64,000 nt of DNA from Clostridia bacterium. Its GTDB lineage: Bacteria > Bacillota > Clostridia > TANB77 > CAG-508. The stretch covers positions 496,001-560,000 of the forward strand of contig JAFWHH010000009.1 of the NCBI GenBank assembly GCA_017512025.1, read 5' to 3'. Position 1 is the first letter of the stretch. Every line of letters starts with the position of its first letter. Below are positions 25,105 to 33,421 of the stretch, one piece after another. Made by a program: the position numbers and the translations under genes. The notes under the pieces were generated by a model that was not told the origin of the DNA, did not search any database, and saw only the letters and a list, made by a program, of their open reading frames with translations.

Positions 25105-25971
25105 CTAATTAAGCGTACGTCTCCAATAAAATAAGTATTGCTGTGCAAGTCCTGCGTCATCTCCAAATTTATCAAAAGCAACTTTGTTAATAACTTTATT
25201 GCTTACCTTCTTTTCATCTGGATTCTTTATATATAAATCATTCATAACACGTCTTACCCATACATCTATTGGAAATATGTCAAATCTCTTTAAATCAGAG
25301 AATAAAAGAATACAATCAGCAACTTTTGGACCCACTCCAGATAACTTTAATAATTCATCTCTAACATCTAAAGTTTTCATGTCATAAAGGTTATCTAATA
25401 AATGATTATTATTATTAATTGTCTCCGTTGTTTCATATAATCTAATATCTCTAAAACCAAGTCCTAATGATCTATATTCAGCTGTTGTAACATCTTTTAA
25501 TTGCTCTGGTGTTGGAAATAAGTAGTAATCCTCATTTTCGAAACTTACTTTTGTTCCATATTTCTTAGATAATCTCTCTATTATTCCTTTTATTCTTGGT
25601 ATGTTGTTATTTGCTGAAATTATATATGAAATAATAGTCTCCCATAAATCTTGGTTAAGAATTCTAATTCCTTTGCCATATTTAATACTGTTTTCCATAT
25701 ATTCATCTATTTTAGATAGCTTATTTTTAATTGCTTCATAGTCCCTATCTAAATCAAAATACTTATCTACAAATGCTTTGATATCACAATCGAGATTTCC
25801 TTTAAAATAGATATTTTTACTATCACAATTAACATTTAATACACCACACTTAACAACTCCAGTGTAGCTTCCATCTAATTCTTCATTCCATCTAAAACAT
25901 TGACCACAATCAAATATATCTTTAAGTTCGAATGCATTTATTTTCTTAATTACAAGTTCTTGATACTTCAT
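25105..25971 (-). CDS. ogg: 8-oxoguanine DNA glycosylase (OGG1-type, HhH-GPD)
   Basis: 288-aa base-excision enzyme for 8-oxoG. The N-terminal OGG_N domain has DCGQCFRW. The helix-hairpin-helix LSGVGPKVADC contains the likely catalytic Lys, and the Asp lies in FPIDVWVRRV. The start at 25971 is selected for AGAGGA; an ATG at 26031 lacks a ribosome binding site and lies upstream of the likely transcript start. Promoter TTGTAA-17-TAATAT on the minus strand just upstream. First gene of the repair operon, 12 bp before addB. Confidence 0.9.
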   Translation of the reverse strand: MKYQELVIKKINAFELKDIFDCGQCFRWNEELDGSYTGVVKCGVLNVNCDSKNIYFKGNLDCDIKAFVDKYFDLDRDYEAIKNKLSKIDEYMENSIKYGKGIRILNQDLWETIISYIISANNNIPRIKGIIERLSKKYGTKVSFENEDYYLFPTPEQLKDVTTAEYRSLGLGFRDIRLYETTETINNNNHLLDNLYDMKTLDVRDELLKLSGVGPKVADCILLFSDLKRFDIFPIDVWVRRVMNDLYIKNPDEKKVSNKVINKVAFDKFGDDAGLAQQYLFYWRRTLN

Positions 25972-26044
25972 ATTAATTCCTCTATTAAACATCTTATAAA
26001 TTGAGTTTATATTATCACAGAATACACTCATTTACAAGGTAAAA

Positions 26045-26080
26045 AGAGCATGAAAAAACCAGCTTTAAAAGCTGGTTTTT
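26045..26080 (-). terminator. Terminator of the yabE-like gene
   Basis: AAAACCAGCTTT/AAAGCTGGTTTT stem with an A tract on the plus side, i.e. T run on the minus strand. Confidence 0.9.
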
Positions 26081-26082
26081 AA

Positions 26083-27090
26083 TTAAAACTTATATACGTA
26101 ACATTCAAGATTTCTTCTACCAAAATTGTTACATTCTCTGATGTTATTCATGAATACGTCTATTTTATTTCCTTTGATTGCTCCACCTGTATCTTGAGCT
26201 ATAAACCATCCACCATTTGGATAATCAGCAAAGTATGGAATGTATATTATAGTTCCCATTGGATAATATCTTGGGTCTGTTGCTACTGTATAATATACTC
26301 TTGCTCTAGCTCCTGAAGCTGTTGCTGTACTACCACCACACTCGTCAGAACTATATGCTGATGCATTCATAGTTACAACTTCTGGTGTCATACCTTCAAC
26401 TCTTTCAGCTAAAGCTGATCCTCTGCTTGCTCCAGAACTTTGAACTTCTTCAGCTTCAACTGATGTTGCAGCTCTTGATGTTACAACTGGAACTGGCTTA
26501 TCTTTGATAACTTTAACACAATTTACTGGCTCTTGAACTAAATTCTCAGCTACTTGTGTTTTCTCAATAACTTCGCCATTTTCATACTTCATTAAGTATG
26601 CTATTTCTTTAAGACCATCTACACCATTTTGAGTAATATTTTCTATTTTCTCTCCATCTCCTGTAGACTTATCTTGTGTTTCTGTCTCATATGGGATAGT
26701 AACTTGTTCTTTTACTATCTTTTCTGTTAGAGAATTATAATCTTCTAAGACACTCTCTACTGATAATTCTTCAGTTTCTTCTTCTGCTAAAACTATATTA
26801 CTTTCATTACTTGATATTATTTTTATAGTATTATTGTCTGAAATGTCTTCATCTAATGCTGGAATTACCTTTTCATTTGGTAAAACCACTATGTGATTTT
26901 CTTCTAATATCTCAGCAACATTTGTTTTTGATGTTAAAATATTAGTTTCGTAACCGTCTGCAGATATAATCTTTACACTAGTTACTTTAGAATTTGCTGC
27001 CATAACTCCTATTCCCATAACGAATAAAAGAATTATACTTATTGATATCACTTTCTTTAATGATATCGACGCTTTATCATCTCTTTTCAT
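26083..27090 (-). CDS. yabE: YabE-like wall protein: DUF348, G5 and 3D domains
   Basis: 335-aa exported or membrane-anchored protein. N-terminal helix (about 14-31), one DUF348 repeat (TSVKIISADGYETNILTSK), G5 domain (KIVKEQVTIPYETETQDK onward) and a C-terminal 3D domain with MNASAYSSDECGG, YYPMGT and AQDTGGAIKGNKIDVFM carrying the Asp set. Homologues are wall-bound Rpf/YabE-like murein hydrolase-related proteins. It lies downstream of tatD, matching the tatD-yabE order of B. subtilis, but has its own consensus promoter. RBS AGGAGGT. Confidence 0.9.
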   Translation of the reverse strand: MKRDDKASISLKKVISISIILLFVMGIGVMAANSKVTSVKIISADGYETNILTSKTNVAEILEENHIVVLPNEKVIPALDEDISDNNTIKIISSNESNIVLAEEETEELSVESVLEDYNSLTEKIVKEQVTIPYETETQDKSTGDGEKIENITQNGVDGLKEIAYLMKYENGEVIEKTQVAENLVQEPVNCVKVIKDKPVPVVTSRAATSVEAEEVQSSGASRGSALAERVEGMTPEVVTMNASAYSSDECGGSTATASGARARVYYTVATDPRYYPMGTIIYIPYFADYPNGGWFIAQDTGGAIKGNKIDVFMNNIRECNNFGRRNLECYVYKF

Positions 27091-27127
27091 AAGAAATTTA
27101 TTACCTCCTTTTTATAGCAACGGATTA

Positions 27128-27156
27128 ATTATACCATATTTTGCATTTTTTGTCAA
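27128..27156 (-). promoter_or_regulatory. Perfect sigma-A promoter of the yabE-like gene
   Basis: Minus-strand TTGACA (27151-27156), 17 bp, TATAAT (27128-27133). Confidence 0.9.
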
Positions 27157-27175
27157 ATTAGCGCACATTATGTAA

Positions 27176-27193
27176 GCCAGGTTATAACTTGGC
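27176..27193. repeat. Operator-like near-perfect palindrome upstream of the yabE-like promoter
   Basis: GCCAGGTTA-TAACTTGGC is an 18-bp inverted repeat with one mismatch per arm and no loop, centred about 30 bp upstream of the -35 box. A protein-binding site is more likely than a terminator, since no T run follows. Confidence 0.4.
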
Positions 27194-27232
27194 CATTCTA
27201 GTATATTTTATTCATTTTATTAAAAATTATTA

Positions 27233-28012
27233 CTAATTTATACCAAATGCTCTTTTAGCATTTTCGTACGTAATTTTAGCTACATTTTCTACAGTCATAT
27301 TTTTAACACTTGCAATCTTTTCAGCCACATATTTTACATTTCTTGAATCATTTCTTTTGCCTCTATTAGGCTCTGGTGATAGATATGGGCTATCCGTTTC
27401 TATTAGCTGATGATCAATTGGAATAATACCAATCATTTCATCTGCATTTTTTGAGTTTTTAAATGTAATTGGACCTCCAAAAGAAATATAAAAATCCTTC
27501 TTCAATCCAGCCATTATTAAATCCTTATTTTGTGGGCAACAATGGAATATTCCAGGCTTTACAAACTCTGTTTTTGAAATTATATCTATTGTATCCATAA
27601 TTGCATCTCTTGTATGTATTTGAATTGGTAGATTTAACTTATTTGCTATTTCAATTTGTCTTCTAAAAGCTTCTAATTGTAATTCTTTATTGTCTTTATT
27701 CCAATAATAATCTAAACCAATTTCACCAATTGCAACAACTTTTTTACTTGATGTTGCAAGTTTTTCAACTTCCTTTAAAGCTTCTTCAAGCTCTTCAAAT
27801 GTTTCCGGAAGATCATTTGGAGATATTCCACATGTAGTATATATATAGTCATATTTTTCAGCAAGTTCAATTCCTTTTTTGCTTGATTCTACGCTATATC
27901 CAGCACTAACACACTTTGTAACTCCAACTTCATATATTGCTTTAATTATCTCATCTCTGTCTTCATCGAATTTTTCATCGTCGTAGTGAGCATGAGAATC
28001 AAATAGTTCCAT
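27233..28012 (-). CDS. tatD: TatD-family metal-dependent hydrolase/DNase
   Basis: 259-aa TIM-barrel amidohydrolase of the TatD family, which has 3'-5' exonuclease activity on DNA/RNA and roles in repair of oxidative damage. Motifs: DSHAHYDD at the N-terminus, GEIGLDYYW, QIHTRDA, FHCCPQN and ETDSPYLSPEPNRG. It lies 9 bp after acpS on the same strand, with AGGAGG before the ATG, so the pair is co-transcribed. Confidence 0.93.
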   Translation of the reverse strand: MELFDSHAHYDDEKFDEDRDEIIKAIYEVGVTKCVSAGYSVESSKKGIELAEKYDYIYTTCGISPNDLPETFEELEEALKEVEKLATSSKKVVAIGEIGLDYYWNKDNKELQLEAFRRQIEIANKLNLPIQIHTRDAIMDTIDIISKTEFVKPGIFHCCPQNKDLIMAGLKKDFYISFGGPITFKNSKNADEMIGIIPIDHQLIETDSPYLSPEPNRGKRNDSRNVKYVAEKIASVKNMTVENVAKITYENAKRAFGIN

Positions 28013-28021
28013 TTTTTCCTC

Positions 28022-28393
28022 CTAATTTGTTATCATGACAAGAGCTGTCGCTATAGCATACTCTTTTACATGTGATATGCTAATGTCTATTTGCTCTATT
28101 TGATTAACATTTTTTACTGTTGCAAAAGGTCTTCCAGCTTCATTATTTAATATTTCAATATCTGTCCATTGAATATCAAATTTGTTTGGTAATAGGTCTG
28201 ATATAGCCTTAAAAATAGCTTCTTTTGCTGCAAATCTTGCGGCGTAACTTTGATATTTATTTTCTCCCTTACTTTCGCAATATTCAACTTCTTTTTCAGT
28301 AAAAACCCTTGTTTTAAACTTTTCTGGGTAATCTGAAAGAATTTTTTTAATTCTTTCTGTCTCTATTATATCATTACCAATTTTTAAATTCAT
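28022..28393 (-). CDS. acpS: Holo-[acyl-carrier-protein] synthase
   Basis: 123-aa AcpS transferring phosphopantetheine from CoA to ACP. GNDIIETERI at the N-terminus carries the magnesium-binding Asp, and KEVEYCESK and RFAAKEAIFKA the second motif with Glu/Lys. ISISHVKEYAIA matches the C-terminal SxSH motif. The start at 28393 sits six bases after GGAG, whereas the ATG at 28405 would place the same site inside the gene. First gene of the acpS-tatD pair. Confidence 0.92.
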   Translation of the reverse strand: MNLKIGNDIIETERIKKILSDYPEKFKTRVFTEKEVEYCESKGENKYQSYAARFAAKEAIFKAISDLLPNKFDIQWTDIEILNNEAGRPFATVKNVNQIEQIDISISHVKEYAIATALVMITN

Positions 28394-28429
28394 TACTTTC
28401 TCCATTTTTTTATAAAAACTTTAATTATG

Positions 28430-28460
28430 CTAAAAAGTGGCAACATTGTGCCACTTTTTT
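28430..28460 (-). terminator. Terminator of the WG-repeat gene
   Basis: AAAAAGTGGC (28432-28441) pairs with GCCACTTTTT (28450-28459). Confidence 0.9.
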
Positions 28461-28461
28461 A

Positions 28462-29973
28462 TTAATCAGCTATAAAATATGTTGTTTTGACATTTTCATT
28501 TGAATGCCATTTTCCAATAAATATTACTTTTGAAACATCAGAAATCTCATATTTAGGCTCCACAACTGTGTTTCCATATTGATCAATAACGCCCCATTTT
28601 CCGTCTTTTTTTATTGCGACATATCCATAATCATTTTGTTCTGTAATATCTTCAAATTCATATTGAACAACTAATGTACCATCTCTATTTACTAATCCAT
28701 ATTTGCCATCATTTTTAGCAACATATAATGTATGATTTGCATATGCATCTCTATTAAATTTTTCTTCAAAGTTAAAGTTATAAAATTTATATTCATCATT
28801 TACTTTTGCTCTAATATATCCATCCAATACTTCAATGTCAGTTCCAGTAACCTTAACTTCATGGTTTCTGTTAATTAAATATATGTTACTATCATCAGCT
28901 TTTTTAGCAAATAAACAATTTGCTTTTTCATTAAATGTAATAGACGAATATTCGAATGGAACCAGTTCCTCACCTGCCACATTTATAACTCCATATTTGT
29001 CATCTTTTTCAGCAATATAATTATCTGTATAAGCGAACTTTATTGATTGATATTCAGCTTTAACTTTTTCTGAGTTGTCAGTTCCAAATATCCCATAGCT
29101 ATCTCCTGATTTAGCAACAATAACATCAGAGCTTACATAAGTAACATCAGAATAATCAATATCGATTGTATTATCTCCAGCTTTATTAGTAACTTTCCAT
29201 TTGCCATCTTCTTTAACAACATACATGTCATTTCCGCAAACATGTTTAATTTCATCATATTTACAGTCTAATAATTGCTCTTTATTGACAGATATTGCTC
29301 CAAATTTTCCTTCTTCATTCTTAACGATATATCCATCTGTATATTTGTCTGTTAAAGCTTCAATACTTGCATATTCACATTCAACAATGACATCTCCCTG
29401 GTTATTTACTAAACCAACTTTACCATCTTTTTGAACTAATAAGCTATCTTTTACACCCTTAATAGCTTCAATTTTGTCATAAATACATGCTGATAATTCT
29501 TTACCATCTAAGTCTATTAAACCATATTTACCATCTTTAGATACACGAAGTACATTGCTTTCAAACCATATATTTTTCTCTGAGTCAACATTATCAATTA
29601 CTTCAACAGTGTTGTAGTCAGTAAATAATTGAGAATTATTTGCATTAATCACTTTTGTTTTAACTGTGGAATTATCTTCACTTAATTCATTACAAATAAA
29701 GACTTCTTTTTTATTGTCAGGAATAACAATCATTAAACTATATTCTGGTTCAATAACCACTTCTCCCTTTGAATTGATTACACCCCATTTATCATTTTGA
29801 AGCATTGTATAGTAAGCAACTTCAGTAAAATAATTTTGAGTTTGTTCTTTTTTCTTTATTAAATTATTTATTCCAATTACAAAAAGAATTATAACACCAA
29901 CAACGGCAAGTACTGCAATTACTTTCTTTGGATTTAACTTTTGTTCATCATTATATCTTTTACCCCTACTCAT
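28462..29973 (-). CDS. Membrane-anchored WG-repeat protein
   Basis: 503-aa protein: a basic N-terminus, one membrane helix (about 16-33), then about ten tandem WG (WG-beta) repeats of roughly 40-45 residues, each with a core like KDGKYGLIDLDGK, NDKWGVINSKGEV or KDGKWGVIDQYGN. Repeats 4-6 are more diverged. WG repeats form beta-propeller-like or solenoid surfaces of unknown binding partner. Topology suggests an extracellular repeat domain. Promoter TTGTAA-17-TATAGT upstream, RBS GGAGG, own terminator. Confidence 0.88.
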   Translation of the reverse strand: MSRGKRYNDEQKLNPKKVIAVLAVVGVIILFVIGINNLIKKKEQTQNYFTEVAYYTMLQNDKWGVINSKGEVVIEPEYSLMIVIPDNKKEVFICNELSEDNSTVKTKVINANNSQLFTDYNTVEVIDNVDSEKNIWFESNVLRVSKDGKYGLIDLDGKELSACIYDKIEAIKGVKDSLLVQKDGKVGLVNNQGDVIVECEYASIEALTDKYTDGYIVKNEEGKFGAISVNKEQLLDCKYDEIKHVCGNDMYVVKEDGKWKVTNKAGDNTIDIDYSDVTYVSSDVIVAKSGDSYGIFGTDNSEKVKAEYQSIKFAYTDNYIAEKDDKYGVINVAGEELVPFEYSSITFNEKANCLFAKKADDSNIYLINRNHEVKVTGTDIEVLDGYIRAKVNDEYKFYNFNFEEKFNRDAYANHTLYVAKNDGKYGLVNRDGTLVVQYEFEDITEQNDYGYVAIKKDGKWGVIDQYGNTVVEPKYEISDVSKVIFIGKWHSNENVKTTYFIAD

Positions 29974-30043
29974 TAATTTCCTCCATTAATAAATTCGTGT
30001 ATACTATATCATTTTTAGCTCTAAATTACAAGATTTTATATGT

Positions 30044-30070
30044 AAAAAAGCCTGATTTATCGGCATTTTT
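30044..30070 (-). terminator. Small hairpin with T run (second terminator)
   Basis: AAAAAAGCC (30044-30052) with GGCATTTTT (30062-30070). It may back up the terminator at 30080. Confidence 0.4.
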
Positions 30071-30079
30071 AACTTTTAT

Positions 30080-30141
30080 AAAAAAAGAAAAGCCTTAGAT
30101 GAAAAGTTAAAATATAATCATTCTTCATCCTTTGGCTTTTC
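30080..30141 (-). terminator. Terminator of the ydjH-ydjI-like operon
   Basis: Minus-strand GAAAAGCC...GATGAA pairs with TTCATC...GGCTTTTC with small internal loops, then a T-rich run. Confidence 0.65.
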
Positions 30142-30165
30142 GTATATTTAAGTTTTATTTATAAA

Positions 30166-31413
30166 TTATTCTTCTACTTTAGTTCCACACTCTGGGCAGA
30201 ATTTAGCTCCTGGCTTAACTTCTTTTCCACAGTTTGAACAGAATTTTTTAGCTGGTGCTTCTGGTTTCTTTGTTCCGCATTCTGGACAGAATTTTCCACT
30301 TACTTTATTATGGCAAGTTGGACATTCCCATGTATCATCAGCTGCTTCTGCTGGTGCTGCTGTTTCAGCTGCTACAGCTTGAGCATTATTTCCACCTGCT
30401 GGTGGTACTTGATAGTTTTGAGCATTTTGAGCTTGTTGCCATGGTCCTTGAGCTGCTGCTCCAGTCATTCCTCCAGTAGCCATATTCATCATACCAATTC
30501 CCATGAATCCATTCATTGCTCCACCAGAATTCTTAGCTGCATCTTGAACAGCTTTTCCATATGAACCAACAAGTGTACCTTGTTGTGTGTAAGCATCTCC
30601 ACCAAGTTCGTATGTATCGATTTTTTCTTCTGATTTTTCATCAAATGTAACACTTTCAACAGCAAATGATTCAAGAGCAATACCTCTTTTTCTAATTGGC
30701 TCATCGAATACGTTTTCACCCATCATTGTTCTAATTTCATCAGTTTTATTTGGTAAATCCATAGCATTTACTCTGTATTCATCACTTCCTAAGCTGTTTG
30801 TGATGTTAGAGAATGCTGCAATAACTTCTGATTTGATTTGTGCTGTTAATACATCTTTCTTATATACATCTGCTGTACCAGCAACTTGTGACATAAATAA
30901 GAAAGGATCATTAATCTTAAATGTATATGTACCAAAGCATCTAATTCCAACCTTCATTCCCATTAATGATTGAGTTCTTGGGTTCATAACTGCATGCTCC
31001 CAGTCTCTGTATATAATTGGGTTTGGTGTTCCAAATTTATTATCTAATATTTCTTTTATATTAATGAAGAATACAGCTTGTTGCTTAGCACTTGCTCCAT
31101 TGTATGTAAATCTTTGCCACATTTCTTTGAACATTCCACCAAATTGTCCAGCAAATAATGATGGTGATGATGAACTATCAAATGTATACGCTCCATCTTC
31201 TGCAGTAGCATCTAGAACTCTACCATTATCAAATATAATAGCACATTGTCCAGGTGCAACGATAATTGTGCTTCCTGCTGTAATAACACCTGTTGGTGTT
31301 GTTTTCTTAACCATTAAGATATCATTTCCCATATCTTCACATCTAATGGCTTCCTTCCATTGATCATGTAATGTTGATCCAATTGCGCCAACGGCTGCTT
31401 TAATTAATCCCAT
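30166..31413 (-). CDS. SPFH-domain protein with C-terminal zinc ribbons (YdjI-like)
   Basis: 415-aa protein: a virion-core/SPFH (stomatin-flotillin-like) domain over the first ~290 residues, a Gly/Met/Ala/Gln-rich linker (about 295-350), and two zinc ribbons, CPTCHNKVSGKFCPECG and FCSNCGKEVKPGAKFCPECG. B. subtilis YdjI works with YdjG, YdjH and the PspA-like YdjF in a membrane-stress complex. Here it pairs only with a ydjH-like gene 10 bp upstream; no pspA homologue is present in the window. RBS GGAGGT. Confidence 0.87.
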   Translation of the reverse strand: MGLIKAAVGAIGSTLHDQWKEAIRCEDMGNDILMVKKTTPTGVITAGSTIIVAPGQCAIIFDNGRVLDATAEDGAYTFDSSSSPSLFAGQFGGMFKEMWQRFTYNGASAKQQAVFFINIKEILDNKFGTPNPIIYRDWEHAVMNPRTQSLMGMKVGIRCFGTYTFKINDPFLFMSQVAGTADVYKKDVLTAQIKSEVIAAFSNITNSLGSDEYRVNAMDLPNKTDEIRTMMGENVFDEPIRKRGIALESFAVESVTFDEKSEEKIDTYELGGDAYTQQGTLVGSYGKAVQDAAKNSGGAMNGFMGIGMMNMATGGMTGAAAQGPWQQAQNAQNYQVPPAGGNNAQAVAAETAAPAEAADDTWECPTCHNKVSGKFCPECGTKKPEAPAKKFCSNCGKEVKPGAKFCPECGTKVEE

Positions 31414-31423
31414 AATATACCTC

Positions 31424-32185
31424 CTAAATATTATAATCTTCTTTAAATGAGCTCATTTTCCATGCTCTCAAATTTATTCTTTCTACCGGTGCCATACAAT
31501 ACTCACAATGGCTATCACCTAAGTTTGTTATTGGTGCTCCACAATTTTTGCAATGAACAGAAATTGCAAGCTGCTTTTCGTCGAACTTTGATTCATCGTA
31601 AACATATACAAACTCTGTTGTATATCTTGTTTGCTTCTTTAGATCTGAATATGATTTTTTATCTTTACGATTAGAATCATAATAATAACCTAGTGATGTA
31701 GACAACCTTATAGTTGCTTTCCCGTCGTCTTTTGTATATGAACTTATAGCACTTCTGTTGAATTCAATGTTATCAAATTTTTCATCTATTTTATTAGATT
31801 TCATATCTTCAATTGTTTCTCTTATTTTTGGTTCAATATAAATTAGATCTGGGTCTGCATCAATTTCTGATACATCCTTTGCTTCAATTCCATTAAGTAT
31901 TTTTCTGATATTCTTTTCATTAATAGAGAATAATAAATCTCTGTTAAATTCAGGAAAATCTCTTAATATTCTTGGCTCAAGTAAACTGGTTAAACCTGAT
32001 ATGCTTTTTACCCTTGTATACTCGTCTCTAGCAATTTCTTTAGCATGAGTAAAGGCATCTTTAAGTTCACCTATTTGAGCACCGCCAACTGATGCTCTAA
32101 CCTTAAAATATATTACCGCTATGATAACGACAATTGCTAATATTACTCCAATAAATCCACCTAAAATAGCAATAAAAAAATTCAT
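31424..32185 (-). CDS. YdjH-like membrane protein with zinc-ribbon tail
   Basis: 253-aa protein close to the length of B. subtilis YdjH. One N-terminal membrane helix (about 4-27), a Tim44-like alpha/beta middle domain (FPEFNRDLLFSINEKNIRKIL...), and a C-terminal zinc finger CKNCGAPI...CEYC. Co-transcribed with the SPFH gene, consistent with the known YdjH-YdjI pairing. Promoter TTGACA-17-TAATAT, RBS AAAGGAGAG. The family assignment rests on length, domain layout and neighbour. Confidence 0.7.
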   Translation of the reverse strand: MNFFIAILGGFIGVILAIVVIIAVIYFKVRASVGGAQIGELKDAFTHAKEIARDEYTRVKSISGLTSLLEPRILRDFPEFNRDLLFSINEKNIRKILNGIEAKDVSEIDADPDLIYIEPKIRETIEDMKSNKIDEKFDNIEFNRSAISSYTKDDGKATIRLSTSLGYYYDSNRKDKKSYSDLKKQTRYTTEFVYVYDESKFDEKQLAISVHCKNCGAPITNLGDSHCEYCMAPVERINLRAWKMSSFKEDYNI

Positions 32186-32213
32186 AACTCTCCTTTCAAA
32201 TCAGCTCCATTTA

Positions 32214-32242
32214 ATATTACATTTAAAGTCTCATTTTGTCAA
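32214..32242 (-). promoter_or_regulatory. Promoter of the ydjH-ydjI-like operon
   Basis: Minus-strand TTGACA (32237-32242), 17 bp, TAATAT (32214-32219). Confidence 0.8.
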
Positions 32243-32253
32243 TATTTCACAAG

Positions 32254-32290
32254 CAAAAAAGGAGCCGTAAAAACTTACGTACTCCTTTAG
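32254..32290 (-). terminator. Terminator of the MPQTG surface-protein gene
   Basis: AAAGGAG..CGTAA pairs with TTACG..CTCCTTT, with a run of T on the minus strand (plus A run 32255-32260). Confidence 0.8.
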
Positions 32291-32299
32291 TTTTATTCA

Positions 32300-33331
32300 T
32301 TATTTTGTTGTTTTATATTTGTAGAATGAAACTGCAGATATTCCTGAGAATACAACAATTCCTAATATAGTTCCAAAATCATTTTCGCCTGTTTGTGGCA
32401 TTGAGTCATCAGCAGTTGATGTAGAAACAACTTTTTCGATTTCTTCAAACTCAGATGTATCTACAGAATCTTTATCTCCATTAGATACTGTTTTTGTACT
32501 ATTATTCTTTGAAATATTATTTGTTGAAGCTATGAAATTTCCACTATTGTTTTGTTTGTTATTATTTTCATTACTTACTGAAGGAACTTCTTCAATAGTT
32601 TGGAAATCATTTGATTCTGGTTGATTGTTACTATCAACAACTAATTGTTCATTTCCATTTGTTTGATTGTTGTTTTCTACAACTGGAACCTCTTGTTGTT
32701 GTTCAACAACAGGTGTATTATCTTGAACTGCTTCTTCTTTAGGTTGTTCAACAGGTTGCTCTTGAACTGGCTCTTCTTGAATAGGTTGCTCTTGAACTGG
32801 CTCCTCTTGTGCTGGTTCATTATTATTATCAGTTGTTGCTTCAACAACTTGACCATTTTCACCTTCACCTATAACTGACATTTGATGACCTTCATCTGAT
32901 TCAGATTCTTGGTTGTCATTTTCTTTGTCTAGGTTAGATTTTCCTGGATTACAATCTATATAATCACATAAACTACAGTTTCCAATTGATACATAAAAAA
33001 CTACATATTTTTTATCAACGTTTGAAACTACAGCTGTATATCTATCGTCTTCTGACTTATCTAGATTTATTGTAGCTCCTGTATCTCTTGTCTCAGCTAA
33101 AATATCATCTGATGTTAATACATCGTCTGTTATTAAATACTTACATACAATTCCTGTATATACATCTGAGTTAACTGTGATGTTTGCTGTTACTTCTGCA
33201 TTTTCATAATGCATGCTTATCTCTATACTTTCTTTTTCATTTGCAACTGTTCTAATTGGTAACAAAATGCTTAACATTAGTATACATGCTATTGTTAATG
33301 AGCAAATTGAAATCATCTTATATTTGTTCAT
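32300..33331 (-). CDS. Sortase-anchored surface protein with MPQTG signal
   Basis: 343-aa secreted protein: signal peptide (1-30), a folded region of about 100 residues with paired Cys, then an extended Gln/Glu/Pro/Asn-rich stalk with QEEPVQEQP-type repeats (about 165-205), and a C-terminal sorting signal MPQTGEND, hydrophobic segment and basic tail. The motif has Met where LPXTG has Leu. It is a plausible substrate of the class D-like sortase at 10 kb or the class B sortase at 15 kb. The function of the N-terminal domain is unknown. Promoter TTGAAA-17-TATAAT just upstream. Confidence 0.82.
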   Translation of the reverse strand: MNKYKMISICSLTIACILMLSILLPIRTVANEKESIEISMHYENAEVTANITVNSDVYTGIVCKYLITDDVLTSDDILAETRDTGATINLDKSEDDRYTAVVSNVDKKYVVFYVSIGNCSLCDYIDCNPGKSNLDKENDNQESESDEGHQMSVIGEGENGQVVEATTDNNNEPAQEEPVQEQPIQEEPVQEQPVEQPKEEAVQDNTPVVEQQQEVPVVENNNQTNGNEQLVVDSNNQPESNDFQTIEEVPSVSNENNNKQNNSGNFIASTNNISKNNSTKTVSNGDKDSVDTSEFEEIEKVVSTSTADDSMPQTGENDFGTILGIVVFSGISAVSFYKYKTTK

Positions 33332-33421
33332 ACAATCCTCCTATAAAATTTGATATTTTATCAATATGGGTAACATTATATCATAGAAGTGTTGATTTTT
33401 CAATGTTTTTTGCACTTTTTG

